Source: JBCBKL01 sp038521825
GTDB taxonomy: Bacteria > Pseudomonadota > Alphaproteobacteria > Rhodobacterales > Rhodobacteraceae
Length of the DNA stretch: 64,000 bases
Assembly: GCA_038521825.1 (NCBI GenBank)
Contig: JBCBKL010000010.1
Location: 1-64,000 of the forward strand
Direction of reading: 5' to 3'
Both the position numbers and the translations under genes were made by a program. The notes below the pieces were generated by a model. That model did not search any database. It was not told the DNA's origin and saw only the letters and a list, made by a program, of their open reading frames with translations. Below, one piece after another: positions 1 through 7,217 of this stretch (its first letter is position 1; each line of letters begins with the position of its first letter).

Positions 1-1
1 C

Positions 2-352
2 GAGATTGTTGAGGTCGAGGCCAAGAAAGGCGGCAAATCAGGCGAAGCGTCCTTGCTGCAGCGGGTCTTGCCGGCCAACGCGCTTACTTGCGTCCTTGAT
101 GAACGCGGGAAGCTTGAAGCTTCGCCTGCCTTTGCGAACCGCATGATGACGTGGCGCGATGATGGTACCAGCGATCTGGCCTTTCTCATCGGCGGCGCTG
201 ACGGGCTTGACGCATCCCTTCGCAACGATGCGCATCACGCTCTGTCCTTTGGCCCGATGGTCTGGCCGCACATGATGGTCAGGATCATGCTGGCCGAACA
301 GCTCTATCGGGCCGCATCTATCCTTTCGCGGAGCCCGTATCACCGAGCGTGA
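2..352 (+). CDS. rlmH: 23S rRNA pseudouridine-1915 N3-methyltransferase RlmH, 3' part
   Basis: The reading frame is open from base 2 and its start lies outside the window; 116 C-terminal residues of a family about 155 residues long are visible. RlmH is a cytosolic SPOUT methyltransferase that uses SAM to methylate pseudouridine 1915 in helix 69 of 23S rRNA in assembled ribosomes. The SPOUT knot elements are clear: FLIGGADG, then LSFGPMVWPHMMVRIMLAEQ, which forms the SAM pocket, and the usual YHRA end. The first TTG at base 53 lies inside the conserved EVEAKK region and is not the start. Identification is firm; the missing part is only the window edge. Confidence 0.93.
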   Translation, partial: EIVEVEAKKGGKSGEASLLQRVLPANALTCVLDERGKLEASPAFANRMMTWRDDGTSDLAFLIGGADGLDASLRNDAHHALSFGPMVWPHMMVRIMLAEQLYRAASILSRSPYHRA

Positions 353-526
353 TCAGCCGAGTGTGTGATATCAGTTGCAGGGAATTCCCCTTGTGTTGCT
401 TCGTATGTGTCACAAATCTGATGTAAGGGGCTGGCAAGGCCCGAAAAAGCACGTTGTCCGCAATCCGTGGTGCAGCTTGCATGAGATGATATAAACACTT
501 GAAGACCATTCATGCCCGGGGGGCTG

Positions 527-616
527 ATGCAGCCGAGTACCATACAGAAAATCTCGTACGTTCTGCTGATCATATTGATGTTCGGCGTAACGACCGGTTG
601 GCTCGGGGGGCTTTGA
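527..616 (+). CDS. Candidate 29-residue membrane protein leading the xpaC-telA operon
   Basis: A 29-codon frame starts at ATG 527, directly behind a run of seven G (517-523) that could serve as a ribosome binding site. The product begins MQPSTIQK and continues with about 19 hydrophobic residues (ISYVLLIILMFGVTTGWLGG), so it would be a single-span membrane peptide. Its stop TGA (614-616) shares one base with the ATG of the next gene, a layout typical of translational coupling. A TATAAA at 490-495 could be a -10 box. It is too short to recognise by family; codon coupling, RBS and hydrophobicity are the only support. Confidence 0.5.
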   Translation: MQPSTIQKISYVLLIILMFGVTTGWLGGL

Positions 617-1524
617 TGGCGCGGCGTTACGGCGGCAAATACTCCCCCACCGGTCGTAACCAGGACGCGCCAGACGGCCAGGTCGCATCCTCATCCTATG
701 ACAAGGCCAAGGTCGATCCGGTCGGAGCGCGGTCCAACGTGTTGTTTATACCCGCTATTCCCATGGTTTTCATGGCGCTAGGCGACGGCGCGATAGGGCT
801 GACGCTGGCCTTGATCGCCGCAGCCATCTTGACGCTGGCGGCATGGCTTTTGCGGGACGGTTTGCGGGCCGAGGCGGCCTTTGACGAACGCAAGGTAGCA
901 CGGCGTCCGGCCATCCCCCGCAAAATGTTTGCGTCCGCGCTGACGGGCATTGGCATCGCAATCGCATCCTACAAATCAGAACCCGGCATAGTCGCGCCGG
1001 TTCTTTTCGGCTTGATGGCAACGGTCCTCCACGTGGCCTCTTTCGGCATCGATCCGCTCAAGTCGAAGGGGATGGAGGGGATCGACACCTTTCAACAGGA
1101 TCGCGTCGCGCGGGTTGTTGACGAGGCCGAGAAGTACTTGTCCGAGATGATGGATGCTGTTCGCCGCGCTGGTGACCGCCAGATGGAAACGCGGCTGGAG
1201 AGGTTTCAAGCCACCGCGCGCGATCTGATCCGCACAGTCGAAGAGGATCCCCGCGATCTCACGGCCGCCCGAAAGTATTTGGGCGTCTATTTGATGGGTG
1301 CGCGCGATGCGACCGCCAAGTTCGCCGATATCTACAGCCGAACGCGGGATGCCAAGGCGCGGGAAGACTTCGCGGCACTCCTTGACGATCTGGACCATAA
1401 TTTTGCCGCTCGGACGCGGAAGCTGCTGGTTGAGGATCGGACTGACCTGAACGTGGAAATCGACGTTCTTCGCGATCGCCTGAAACGTGAAGGGGTGCGC
1501 ATAGCCGCCCCGGAAGACCAATAG
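616..1524 (+). CDS. xpaC: XpaC-like (5-bromo-4-chloroindolyl phosphate hydrolysis family) membrane protein
   Basis: The protein has 302 residues when started at ATG 616, which overlaps the stop of the upstream short ORF; an ATG at 499 would add a 39-residue tail unlike the family. Residues about 41-80 and 104-145 form hydrophobic hairpins, followed by a long charged helical cytosolic region (about 150-300). This is the architecture of XpaC proteins, whose genes are regularly paired with telA in bacteria. The biochemical role is unknown; the family name comes from an X-phosphate colony phenotype. It is followed 10 bases later by the TelA gene. I expect it to be the membrane partner of TelA. 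Confidence 0.78.
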   Translation: MARRYGGKYSPTGRNQDAPDGQVASSSYDKAKVDPVGARSNVLFIPAIPMVFMALGDGAIGLTLALIAAAILTLAAWLLRDGLRAEAAFDERKVARRPAIPRKMFASALTGIGIAIASYKSEPGIVAPVLFGLMATVLHVASFGIDPLKSKGMEGIDTFQQDRVARVVDEAEKYLSEMMDAVRRAGDRQMETRLERFQATARDLIRTVEEDPRDLTAARKYLGVYLMGARDATAKFADIYSRTRDAKAREDFAALLDDLDHNFAARTRKLLVEDRTDLNVEIDVLRDRLKREGVRIAAPEDQ

Positions 1525-1534
1525 GGAGACATAA

Positions 1535-2731
1535 ATGACAGAAACAGTGCGCCAGAAGGCCGAACGAGATCTTGCCCTTGTCGAGGAAGTGACCGCCGTC
1601 GTTTTGCCGGAACCGAAAGAGGCGGGAGCAATTGTTCCCCTGGCCGAGGCGGATGCACCTGTCGGGGTAGAAATCCGTCGCCGGATGGATGAGATTGACA
1701 TGGCCGACACCAACTCGATCGTTTCATTTGGCTCGGCCGCGCAGGCAGAACTGCAGGAAATCAGCCAGGCCATGCTGGCCGACGTCCGCAACAAGGAAGT
1801 CGGACCCGCAGGCGACAGCCTGCGCAGCATCGTGACCACGATCCGCGGCTTTTCCGTGAGCGAACTGGACGTCCGGCGCGACCGATCCTGGTGGGAAAAG
1901 CTGCTAGGCCGGGCTGCGCCATTTGCAAAGTTCACCGCCAAGTTTGAGACCGTCCAAGGGCAGATCGACAACATTACCGACGATCTTCTGAGCCACGAGC
2001 ACACGCTCCTAAAGGACATCAAATCGCTCGACCTGCTCTATGAAAAGACGCTGCAATTCTATGATGAACTGGCGCTTTACATCGCAGCCGGCGAAGAAAA
2101 GCTGCAGGAACTGGATAGCACTATCATCCCAGCGAAAGACGCCGAGGTAAAAGCAGCGCCCGAAGACAATCAGGTCATGGTAGCACAAGAGCTGCGCGAT
2201 CTCCGCGCCGCTCGGGACGATCTGGAGCGGCGCGTTCACGATCTGAAACTGACACGGCAAGTAACAATGCAGTCCCTGCCCTCGATCCGTCTGGTACAGG
2301 AGAATGACAAGTCACTCGTGACCAAGATCAACTCGACTTTGGTCAATACCGTGCCGCTTTGGGAAACCCAGTTGGCGCAAGCCGTGACGATCCAACGCAG
2401 CGCCGAAGCCGCTGCTGCGGTCCGCGATGCAAATGACCTGACAAACGAGTTATTAACGGCCAACGCCGCCAATCTGCGCGAGAGCAACAAGATGATCCGA
2501 GAAGAGATGGAGCGCGGCGTTTTCGACATCGAGGCCGTCAAGCAAGCCAATGCCGACCTCATCGGTACTATCGAAGAAAGCCTCCAGATCGCCGATGAAG
2601 GCAAGGCGAAACGGGCAGCAGCCGAGGAAGAGTTGAAGAAGATGGAGGCCGACCTTCGCGATACGCTCGCCGCCGCAAAATCGCGCGGTGACGGATTGGG
2701 CGATACGGCGGCCACTTCGGTTCCGGCCTGA
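1535..2731 (+). CDS. telA: TelA family (toxic anion resistance) protein
   Basis: This 398-residue soluble, mostly helical protein has the TelA/KlaA signature: an acidic N-terminal segment (residues 1-45), then SIVSFGSAAQAELQEISQAM and a long coiled region with a WWEKLLG motif near residue 110. TelA proteins were linked to tellurite resistance and later to envelope stress and phage resistance, but the molecular activity is not settled. Its gene follows xpaC by 10 bases, preceded by a GGGAG RBS, and precedes the DUF2927 lipoprotein gene by 13. No tellurium oxyanion gene (terZ/terC type) is nearby, so a general membrane-stress role fits better than specific tellurite detoxification. Confidence 0.88.
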   Translation: MTETVRQKAERDLALVEEVTAVVLPEPKEAGAIVPLAEADAPVGVEIRRRMDEIDMADTNSIVSFGSAAQAELQEISQAMLADVRNKEVGPAGDSLRSIVTTIRGFSVSELDVRRDRSWWEKLLGRAAPFAKFTAKFETVQGQIDNITDDLLSHEHTLLKDIKSLDLLYEKTLQFYDELALYIAAGEEKLQELDSTIIPAKDAEVKAAPEDNQVMVAQELRDLRAARDDLERRVHDLKLTRQVTMQSLPSIRLVQENDKSLVTKINSTLVNTVPLWETQLAQAVTIQRSAEAAAAVRDANDLTNELLTANAANLRESNKMIREEMERGVFDIEAVKQANADLIGTIEESLQIADEGKAKRAAAEEELKKMEADLRDTLAAAKSRGDGLGDTAATSVPA

Positions 2732-2744
2732 CCTTCGCGAACGG

Positions 2745-3698
2745 ATGAACCGGGCGCGGAAAAGATCTTGGATTGCAGCTGGCTTGGCATTCTTTGCCTT
2801 ATTGGCTGGCTGCGAACTTTTTGTGCCTGTCGAACCTGTCCTGACCCCTCAGGCGAGGCCCCAGGGCCTTGGGATTGCGCGACCGTCACCCCAACCAACC
2901 TCGGTCGCCAGTGCCGCGCTGCGGCGTGACCTGACCGAAGTCCAGTCGTCGCAATTGACCCAAGGCCTGCTCCGCCAAGATGGCGGTGGGCCGGACACGC
3001 CCTTCACCGGAGAGATGCTGGCCCGCAACTTTGAGCAAATCGTGTTCTTTAACGAATTTGGTTCCGGAGGGTTTGGTTTGCCCAGATCAAGCCCGCTGCG
3101 CCGGTGGGAGGGGCCCGTTCGCATCAATGCCATGTTCGGTTCATCGGTGACGCAAGCCCAGGCACGCCAGGATCTTTCAGATATCAATCGTTACACCGCA
3201 CGCCTCGCCCGGGCAACCGGACACCCGATCGTGGTTGGCTCGCGACCGAACGTGCTCGTGCTTTTTGTCAGCGAGGACGAAAGGGCCAGCCTGCTAGAGA
3301 CCCAGGCCACCCAGATCGCCGGTGTCAGTGATAGCGGCCTCAGGCGGCTGCGTGACCTGCCCCGCGATGTCTACTGCGCCGTTGCCGCCTTTGGATCCGC
3401 CGAAAACCCGAATGCATATGTCGCGGCCGTTGTAGTCATTCGGGATGAAAACCCTGACCTGCTGCGCCTTTCCTGCATCCATGAGGAATTGGCACAAAGC
3501 CTTGGGCTGGCGAATGACAGCCCGAATGCGCGTCCTTCGATCTTCAACGACGACGACGAGTTCGCGCTCTTGACGACGCATGACGAAATGCTGCTTGGGA
3601 TGCTCTATGACAAGCGGCTAGAACCCGGAATCACGCTTGAAGAGGCACGACCCCTCGTGCGGGTGCTGGCGAGCGAGCGCATGGGCGGTCCGTCGTGA
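2745..3698 (+). CDS. DUF2927 family lipoprotein
   Basis: Started at ATG 2745 the product has 317 residues and a lipoprotein signal: basic MNRARKRS, a hydrophobic core and lipobox LLAG with Cys23. An earlier ATG at 2688 lies inside telA and would bury the signal. The mature part carries the DUF2927 core, including IHEELAQSLGL around residues 245-255, with His246 and Glu247 arranged as in an HExx-type metal site but with Gln where the second His would be. It is predicted to sit in the periplasm, anchored to a membrane. No function is established. The 13-base gap after telA indicates operon membership, giving the cluster an envelope-facing component. Confidence 0.82.
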   Translation: MNRARKRSWIAAGLAFFALLAGCELFVPVEPVLTPQARPQGLGIARPSPQPTSVASAALRRDLTEVQSSQLTQGLLRQDGGGPDTPFTGEMLARNFEQIVFFNEFGSGGFGLPRSSPLRRWEGPVRINAMFGSSVTQAQARQDLSDINRYTARLARATGHPIVVGSRPNVLVLFVSEDERASLLETQATQIAGVSDSGLRRLRDLPRDVYCAVAAFGSAENPNAYVAAVVVIRDENPDLLRLSCIHEELAQSLGLANDSPNARPSIFNDDDEFALLTTHDEMLLGMLYDKRLEPGITLEEARPLVRVLASERMGGPS

Positions 3699-3731
3699 TC
3701 CCATGCCTCGGACCAATGAAGGAGACCACCG

Positions 3732-4850
3732 ATGGGCATTTTTGATTTTCTGAGCGGAGAGTTCATCGACGTCATTCACTGGGTCGATGATACACGTGAC
3801 ACCATGGTCTGGCGCTTTGAGCGCGAGGGGCACGAGATCAAATACGGGGCAAAACTGACCGTGCGCGAAGGCCAGGCGGCCGTTTTCGTGCACGAGGGCC
3901 AACTGGCGGATGTATTCACGCCCGGTCTCTATATGCTTGAGACGAACAATATGCCCATCCTGACCACGCTCCAGCATTGGGATCATGGCTTCAGATCGCC
4001 CTTCAAGTCCGAGATCTATTTCGTCAACACGACCCGATTCAATGATCTCAAATGGGGCACCAAGAACCCGATCATCTGCCGGGATCCCGAATTTGGCCCG
4101 GTGCGGTTGCGAGCCTTTGGCACCTATTCAGTCCGCGTGATCGATCCCGCCCGTTTCCTCGTCGAGATTGTCGGAACCGACGGCGAATTCACAATGGACG
4201 AGATCAGCTTTCAGATCCGCAACATCATCGTGCAGCAATTTTCCAGAACACTCGCGCGGGCAGGTATCCCGGTGCTCGACATGGCTGCGAACACGCGGGA
4301 ACTCGGCCAGCTCGTGGCCAAGGAGATCGAGGCGCAGATTGCAGAGTATGGGCTCGCCCTGCCGGAGCTTTACATCGAAAACATCTCTCTTCCGCCCGCC
4401 GTCGAGGAGGTGATGGACAAGCGGTCATCCATGGGAGTGATCGGCAACCTCAACGAATACATGCAATTTCAGGCTGCGGAGGCTTTGGGCCGTGAAGGCG
4501 CCGGTGCTGCAGCGCTGCAGACCGGGCTGGGTGCCGGGCTGGGGATGCAGATCGGCCAGACAGCTGCAAGCCCTTGGGGCGCGCGTGCGCAAGTGCAAGC
4601 GCCGCCCTCGCAAGCCGCGATCGCACCTCCTCCGCCACCCCCTGTGGAACACATCTGGCATATCGCCGAGGGTGGCCAGACAAAGGGCCCATACTCGAAG
4701 GCCGATCTGGGCAAGATGGCCGCTGCAGGCGATTTGACCCGAGACACCTATGTCTGGACAGCGGGGCAGGACGGCTGGCTGAAGGCCGAGGATGTGATGG
4801 AGCTGGCGCAGCTCTTCACAATCTTGCCGCCACCTCCGCCCGGGAGCTGA
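3732..4850 (+). CDS. SPFH-domain protein with C-terminal GYF_2 domain
   Basis: This 372-residue protein has an SPFH (band-7-like) domain at about residues 20-215 of the YdjI or virion-core-like class (KYGAKLTVREGQAAVFVHEG; RLRAFGTYSVRV), an Ala/Gly-rich and polyproline linker, and a GYF_2 domain at about 305-358 (WHIAEGG, GPYSKADL, TYVWTAGQDGW). There is no zinc ribbon, unlike Bacillus YdjI, and the chain ends in a polyproline tail. SPFH proteins oligomerise on membranes; in Bacillus subtilis YdjI helps tether the PspA homologue to the membrane. A GGAGA RBS precedes ATG 3732. The following gene starts one base after its stop. Confidence 0.88.
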   Translation: MGIFDFLSGEFIDVIHWVDDTRDTMVWRFEREGHEIKYGAKLTVREGQAAVFVHEGQLADVFTPGLYMLETNNMPILTTLQHWDHGFRSPFKSEIYFVNTTRFNDLKWGTKNPIICRDPEFGPVRLRAFGTYSVRVIDPARFLVEIVGTDGEFTMDEISFQIRNIIVQQFSRTLARAGIPVLDMAANTRELGQLVAKEIEAQIAEYGLALPELYIENISLPPAVEEVMDKRSSMGVIGNLNEYMQFQAAEALGREGAGAAALQTGLGAGLGMQIGQTAASPWGARAQVQAPPSQAAIAPPPPPPVEHIWHIAEGGQTKGPYSKADLGKMAAAGDLTRDTYVWTAGQDGWLKAEDVMELAQLFTILPPPPPGS

Positions 4851-4851
4851 C

Positions 4852-5274
4852 ATGAACCGGCGCCGCGCCACCATTTTGCTGCACTGGTTTTCGCTCGTGT
4901 CGTTAATGCTTTTGATGGCCGGCGGACCCGTCCCATTGCTCGGCTGGGCTTTCGCGGCGAGCGCACTGATGATGACAGGAATAGCTATCGCCCAAGGTCT
5001 GATGTCAGGACCAGGTCCGAAACTCGAAGGCTGGCTACGCCGCGCCCATCCGTGGCTGAGCCGAGGCATGTATGCGCTGCTCGCCCTTTCCGCAGTTTTG
5101 ACCATCACCTATCTGCTGGGCCGGGGAACGGCAGGTATCAGGTTGAGCGATCTCTATTTCGTCCTGATGAGCGTCGCGTCGTTGCACGGCATATTTCATC
5201 TTTGGCGCCACACGGCCCTTGGCGACGGAGCCTTCCGACGTATGACGCCCAAAGCGCTGCACGGACTGTTATGA
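4852..5274 (+). CDS. Small b561-like integral membrane protein
   Basis: The 140-residue protein has four predicted membrane helices and a cytochrome b561-like His pattern: HWFSLVSLMLLMAG at residues 11-24, then HPWLSRG in the middle and HGIFHLWRHTALGDG near the end. It therefore may bind haem between helices, but the match is partial and I would not assign electron transfer with confidence. It begins one base after the SPFH gene stop and its own TGA overlaps the ATG of the zinc-ribbon gene (ATGA at 5271-5274), so it is translated as part of the operon. It could equally be a structural membrane partner of that assembly. Confidence 0.65.
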   Translation: MNRRRATILLHWFSLVSLMLLMAGGPVPLLGWAFAASALMMTGIAIAQGLMSGPGPKLEGWLRRAHPWLSRGMYALLALSAVLTITYLLGRGTAGIRLSDLYFVLMSVASLHGIFHLWRHTALGDGAFRRMTPKALHGLL

Positions 5275-6392
5275 ACGACGTCAGCCGGATTGCCGATCAC
5301 CGTTTCCCCTGCGACGCCTGTGGTGCGGATTTTCGGTTCGACCCGTTGAACGGAACGCTGATTTGCGATCATTGCGGTAACACCGCCGCGCTGGAGGGCT
5401 ACCAGCGCACGTTTCATCCAATTGCGGAACTCGACTATCGCTCAGCGCTGGAACAGGACCTGCCGCTTGCGGAAATGGAGGAGACGCGAGTATCCAAATG
5501 CCCCAATTGCGCGGCGGAAGTTGAATTCGATCCGAACGTTCATGCCGCCGAATGCCCGTTTTGCGCCACGCCGGTCGTGACCGATACCGGCACACACCGC
5601 CATATCAAGCCGCGTGGCCTTCTGCCCTTTGGCCTGAACGAAGACACCGCGAGGAACGCCATGACCGACTGGCTGGGCCGGTTGTGGTTTGCCCCTTCCG
5701 GCTTGCAGGACTACGCCCGCAAGGGCCGCAGAATGCAGGGCATATATGTCCCCTACTGGACCTTTGATGCAGACACCCGCAGCAGCTATTCCGGAGAGCG
5801 CGGAACCGTCTATTACGAAACCCGGACGGTCATGCGGGATGGCAAGCGTCAGAAGGTCAGGGTGCCGAAAGTGCGGTGGCGGTCAGCACGCGGTCGGGTT
5901 GCGCGTTTCTTTGACGATGTTCTGGTGCTGGCGTCGACCAGCCTGCCCAAGAAGTTCACAGACGCCTTGCAACCGTGGGATCTGTCGGAGCTCGAGCCAT
6001 ATCAACCCGAATTCCTCGCCGGTTTTAGGGCCGAGGGTTACACCCTCGGGCTCGAAGAGGGATTCGAGGAAGCACGGGCCTTCATGGACCGGGCCATCGA
6101 ACGCGACATCCGGTTCGACATTGGGGGTGACCGTCAACGGATACACGCCGTAGACACCAAACTCGGCGCAATCACGTTCAAGCACGTGCTGCTGCCGGTC
6201 TGGCTGGCCGCCTACAAGTATCGCGGAAAGACCTACCGCTTTGTCGTCAATGGACGAACCGGGCGCGTACAAGGCGAACGGCCCTATTCAGCATGGAAGA
6301 TTGCGCTTGCCGTTGTTCTGGGCCTGCTGATTGCCGGCACCGTTGGATATGTCATCGCGCACGACCAGGAGCTGGTCGTTCAGACCTACTGA
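5271..6392 (+). CDS. Double zinc-ribbon (TFIIB-type) membrane-anchored protein, YdjG-like
   Basis: Start ATG 5271 overlaps the previous stop by four bases; longer frames run into the upstream gene. The 373-residue product has two zinc ribbons: Cys14/Cys17/Cys32/Cys35 and Cys77/Cys80/Cys95/Cys98. A middle domain contains the aromatic motif GIYVPYWTFDADTRSSYSG, and a transmembrane helix at about 342-362 is followed by a short tail. Annotators often call such proteins primosomal protein N'-like, but there is no helicase. In Bacillus the related YdjG cooperates with an SPFH protein to dock a PspA homologue. Here it closes the operon; no pspA follows. Confidence 0.8.
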   Translation: MNDVSRIADHRFPCDACGADFRFDPLNGTLICDHCGNTAALEGYQRTFHPIAELDYRSALEQDLPLAEMEETRVSKCPNCAAEVEFDPNVHAAECPFCATPVVTDTGTHRHIKPRGLLPFGLNEDTARNAMTDWLGRLWFAPSGLQDYARKGRRMQGIYVPYWTFDADTRSSYSGERGTVYYETRTVMRDGKRQKVRVPKVRWRSARGRVARFFDDVLVLASTSLPKKFTDALQPWDLSELEPYQPEFLAGFRAEGYTLGLEEGFEEARAFMDRAIERDIRFDIGGDRQRIHAVDTKLGAITFKHVLLPVWLAAYKYRGKTYRFVVNGRTGRVQGERPYSAWKIALAVVLGLLIAGTVGYVIAHDQELVVQTY

Positions 6393-6406
6393 GATCGGTT
6401 TTCCCG

Positions 6407-6988
6407 TCACTTGACCGGAACAGCGACTTCGTTCCGCCTGTTCCAAGGCACGGTGAAAGGATCATCGTAGTAGTAATACCGAGCTGGCCCGAGGGGCTGT
6501 CGGCCAAGCTCTGCCAACTTGGTTCTAAGCTGCATCTCGGCGCGCTGCAGGGCTCGGTCTGTTGCATAACCGCTAAAGACGACAACCGCCTCGCGCCCGC
6601 CCTCCAGTGTTTCAAACGCGATCTTTTGCGAATTGGCGCGCGGCAGCCCCGCCCTTGCCTCGGCCGCGGGCATCATGAACCGGATCTTCCACACGCCGTC
6701 GCGGGCGGGCACCTGCGAGACCGGGACCGTCATGGCAATCTTGGCCTCGGCGTCGTTGCCGCCAAATATGTAGCTTGCGAGACTGCGGAACCCCTGACGA
6801 ACCGTCCCGGACACCGTGCCCTCATAGACAACCTCGGCTACAGTATGTGGCCCGTATTCTCGTATCTCCAGACCGTCATGGCTTTCAATGACGCTGTAGG
6901 GAGGCATCTCGTAGCCTTTATAGGTCTCGGCAAGTGTAGGAGTCGCCGCCAGACCAGCGATGCTGATAGCTGAAATGAGCCTTCTCAT
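6407..6988 (-). CDS. SOUL haem-binding family protein, exported
   Basis: Started at ATG 6988, which has an AGGAG RBS, the 193-residue product begins with a signal peptide (MRRLISAISIAGLAATPTLA). The mature part matches SOUL/HBP proteins: YSVIESHDGLEIREYGPHTV, IAMTVPVSQ, a WKIRFMMP strand and the end segment YYYYDDPFTVPWNRRNEV. SOUL proteins bind haem or tetrapyrroles; in bacteria their role is unclear. A start 17 codons earlier (7039) is possible but weakens the signal peptide. It converges with the zinc-ribbon gene, with stops 14 bases apart. Confidence 0.85.
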   Translation of the reverse strand: MRRLISAISIAGLAATPTLAETYKGYEMPPYSVIESHDGLEIREYGPHTVAEVVYEGTVSGTVRQGFRSLASYIFGGNDAEAKIAMTVPVSQVPARDGVWKIRFMMPAAEARAGLPRANSQKIAFETLEGGREAVVVFSGYATDRALQRAEMQLRTKLAELGRQPLGPARYYYYDDPFTVPWNRRNEVAVPVK

Positions 6989-7086
6989 GGTGTTCTCCTG
7001 TTGTGAAAGGTCTACGCCAGCAATGATGTTGCGGATCAATCACACCACCCTTGCGACCGCGCGATCGTTTGGGTATCGCAGAACTA

Positions 7087-7172
7087 TGATGATCTTCGTC
7101 GATATGGATGACCGCGCCCGCCTGCGCGAACGCTTCTACGGCGCGACGCGGTCGGTGCTGGCGCGCGGCTGA
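7087..7172 (+). other. Possible short ORF upstream of leuC
   Basis: A frame ending at TGA 7170-7172 can start at ATG 7087 or 7090, or earlier at 7023/7026, giving 27 to 49 residues (core MIFVDMDDRARLRERFYGATR). The C-terminal part is charged, arginine-rich and has codon use like its neighbours, but I recognise no family and see no strong RBS. It sits in the 229-base gap between the divergent SOUL gene and leuC, which must also hold the leuC promoter. It may be a leader peptide, a small protein, or nothing. Confidence 0.22.
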
Positions 7173-7217
7173 GCCCCTGGTCACCCATTCCATTCATCGA
7201 AAAAAGGGAGAGGACCA

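Noticed and set aside
616..2731. TelA/XpaC as a plasmid-borne or mobile tellurite-resistance island
   Set aside because: No ter genes, transposase or composition shift; genes sit in a chromosomal housekeeping context after rlmH.
6293..6973. 226-codon + strand ORF opposite the SOUL gene
   Set aside because: It is the antisense shadow of a well-supported signal-peptide protein.
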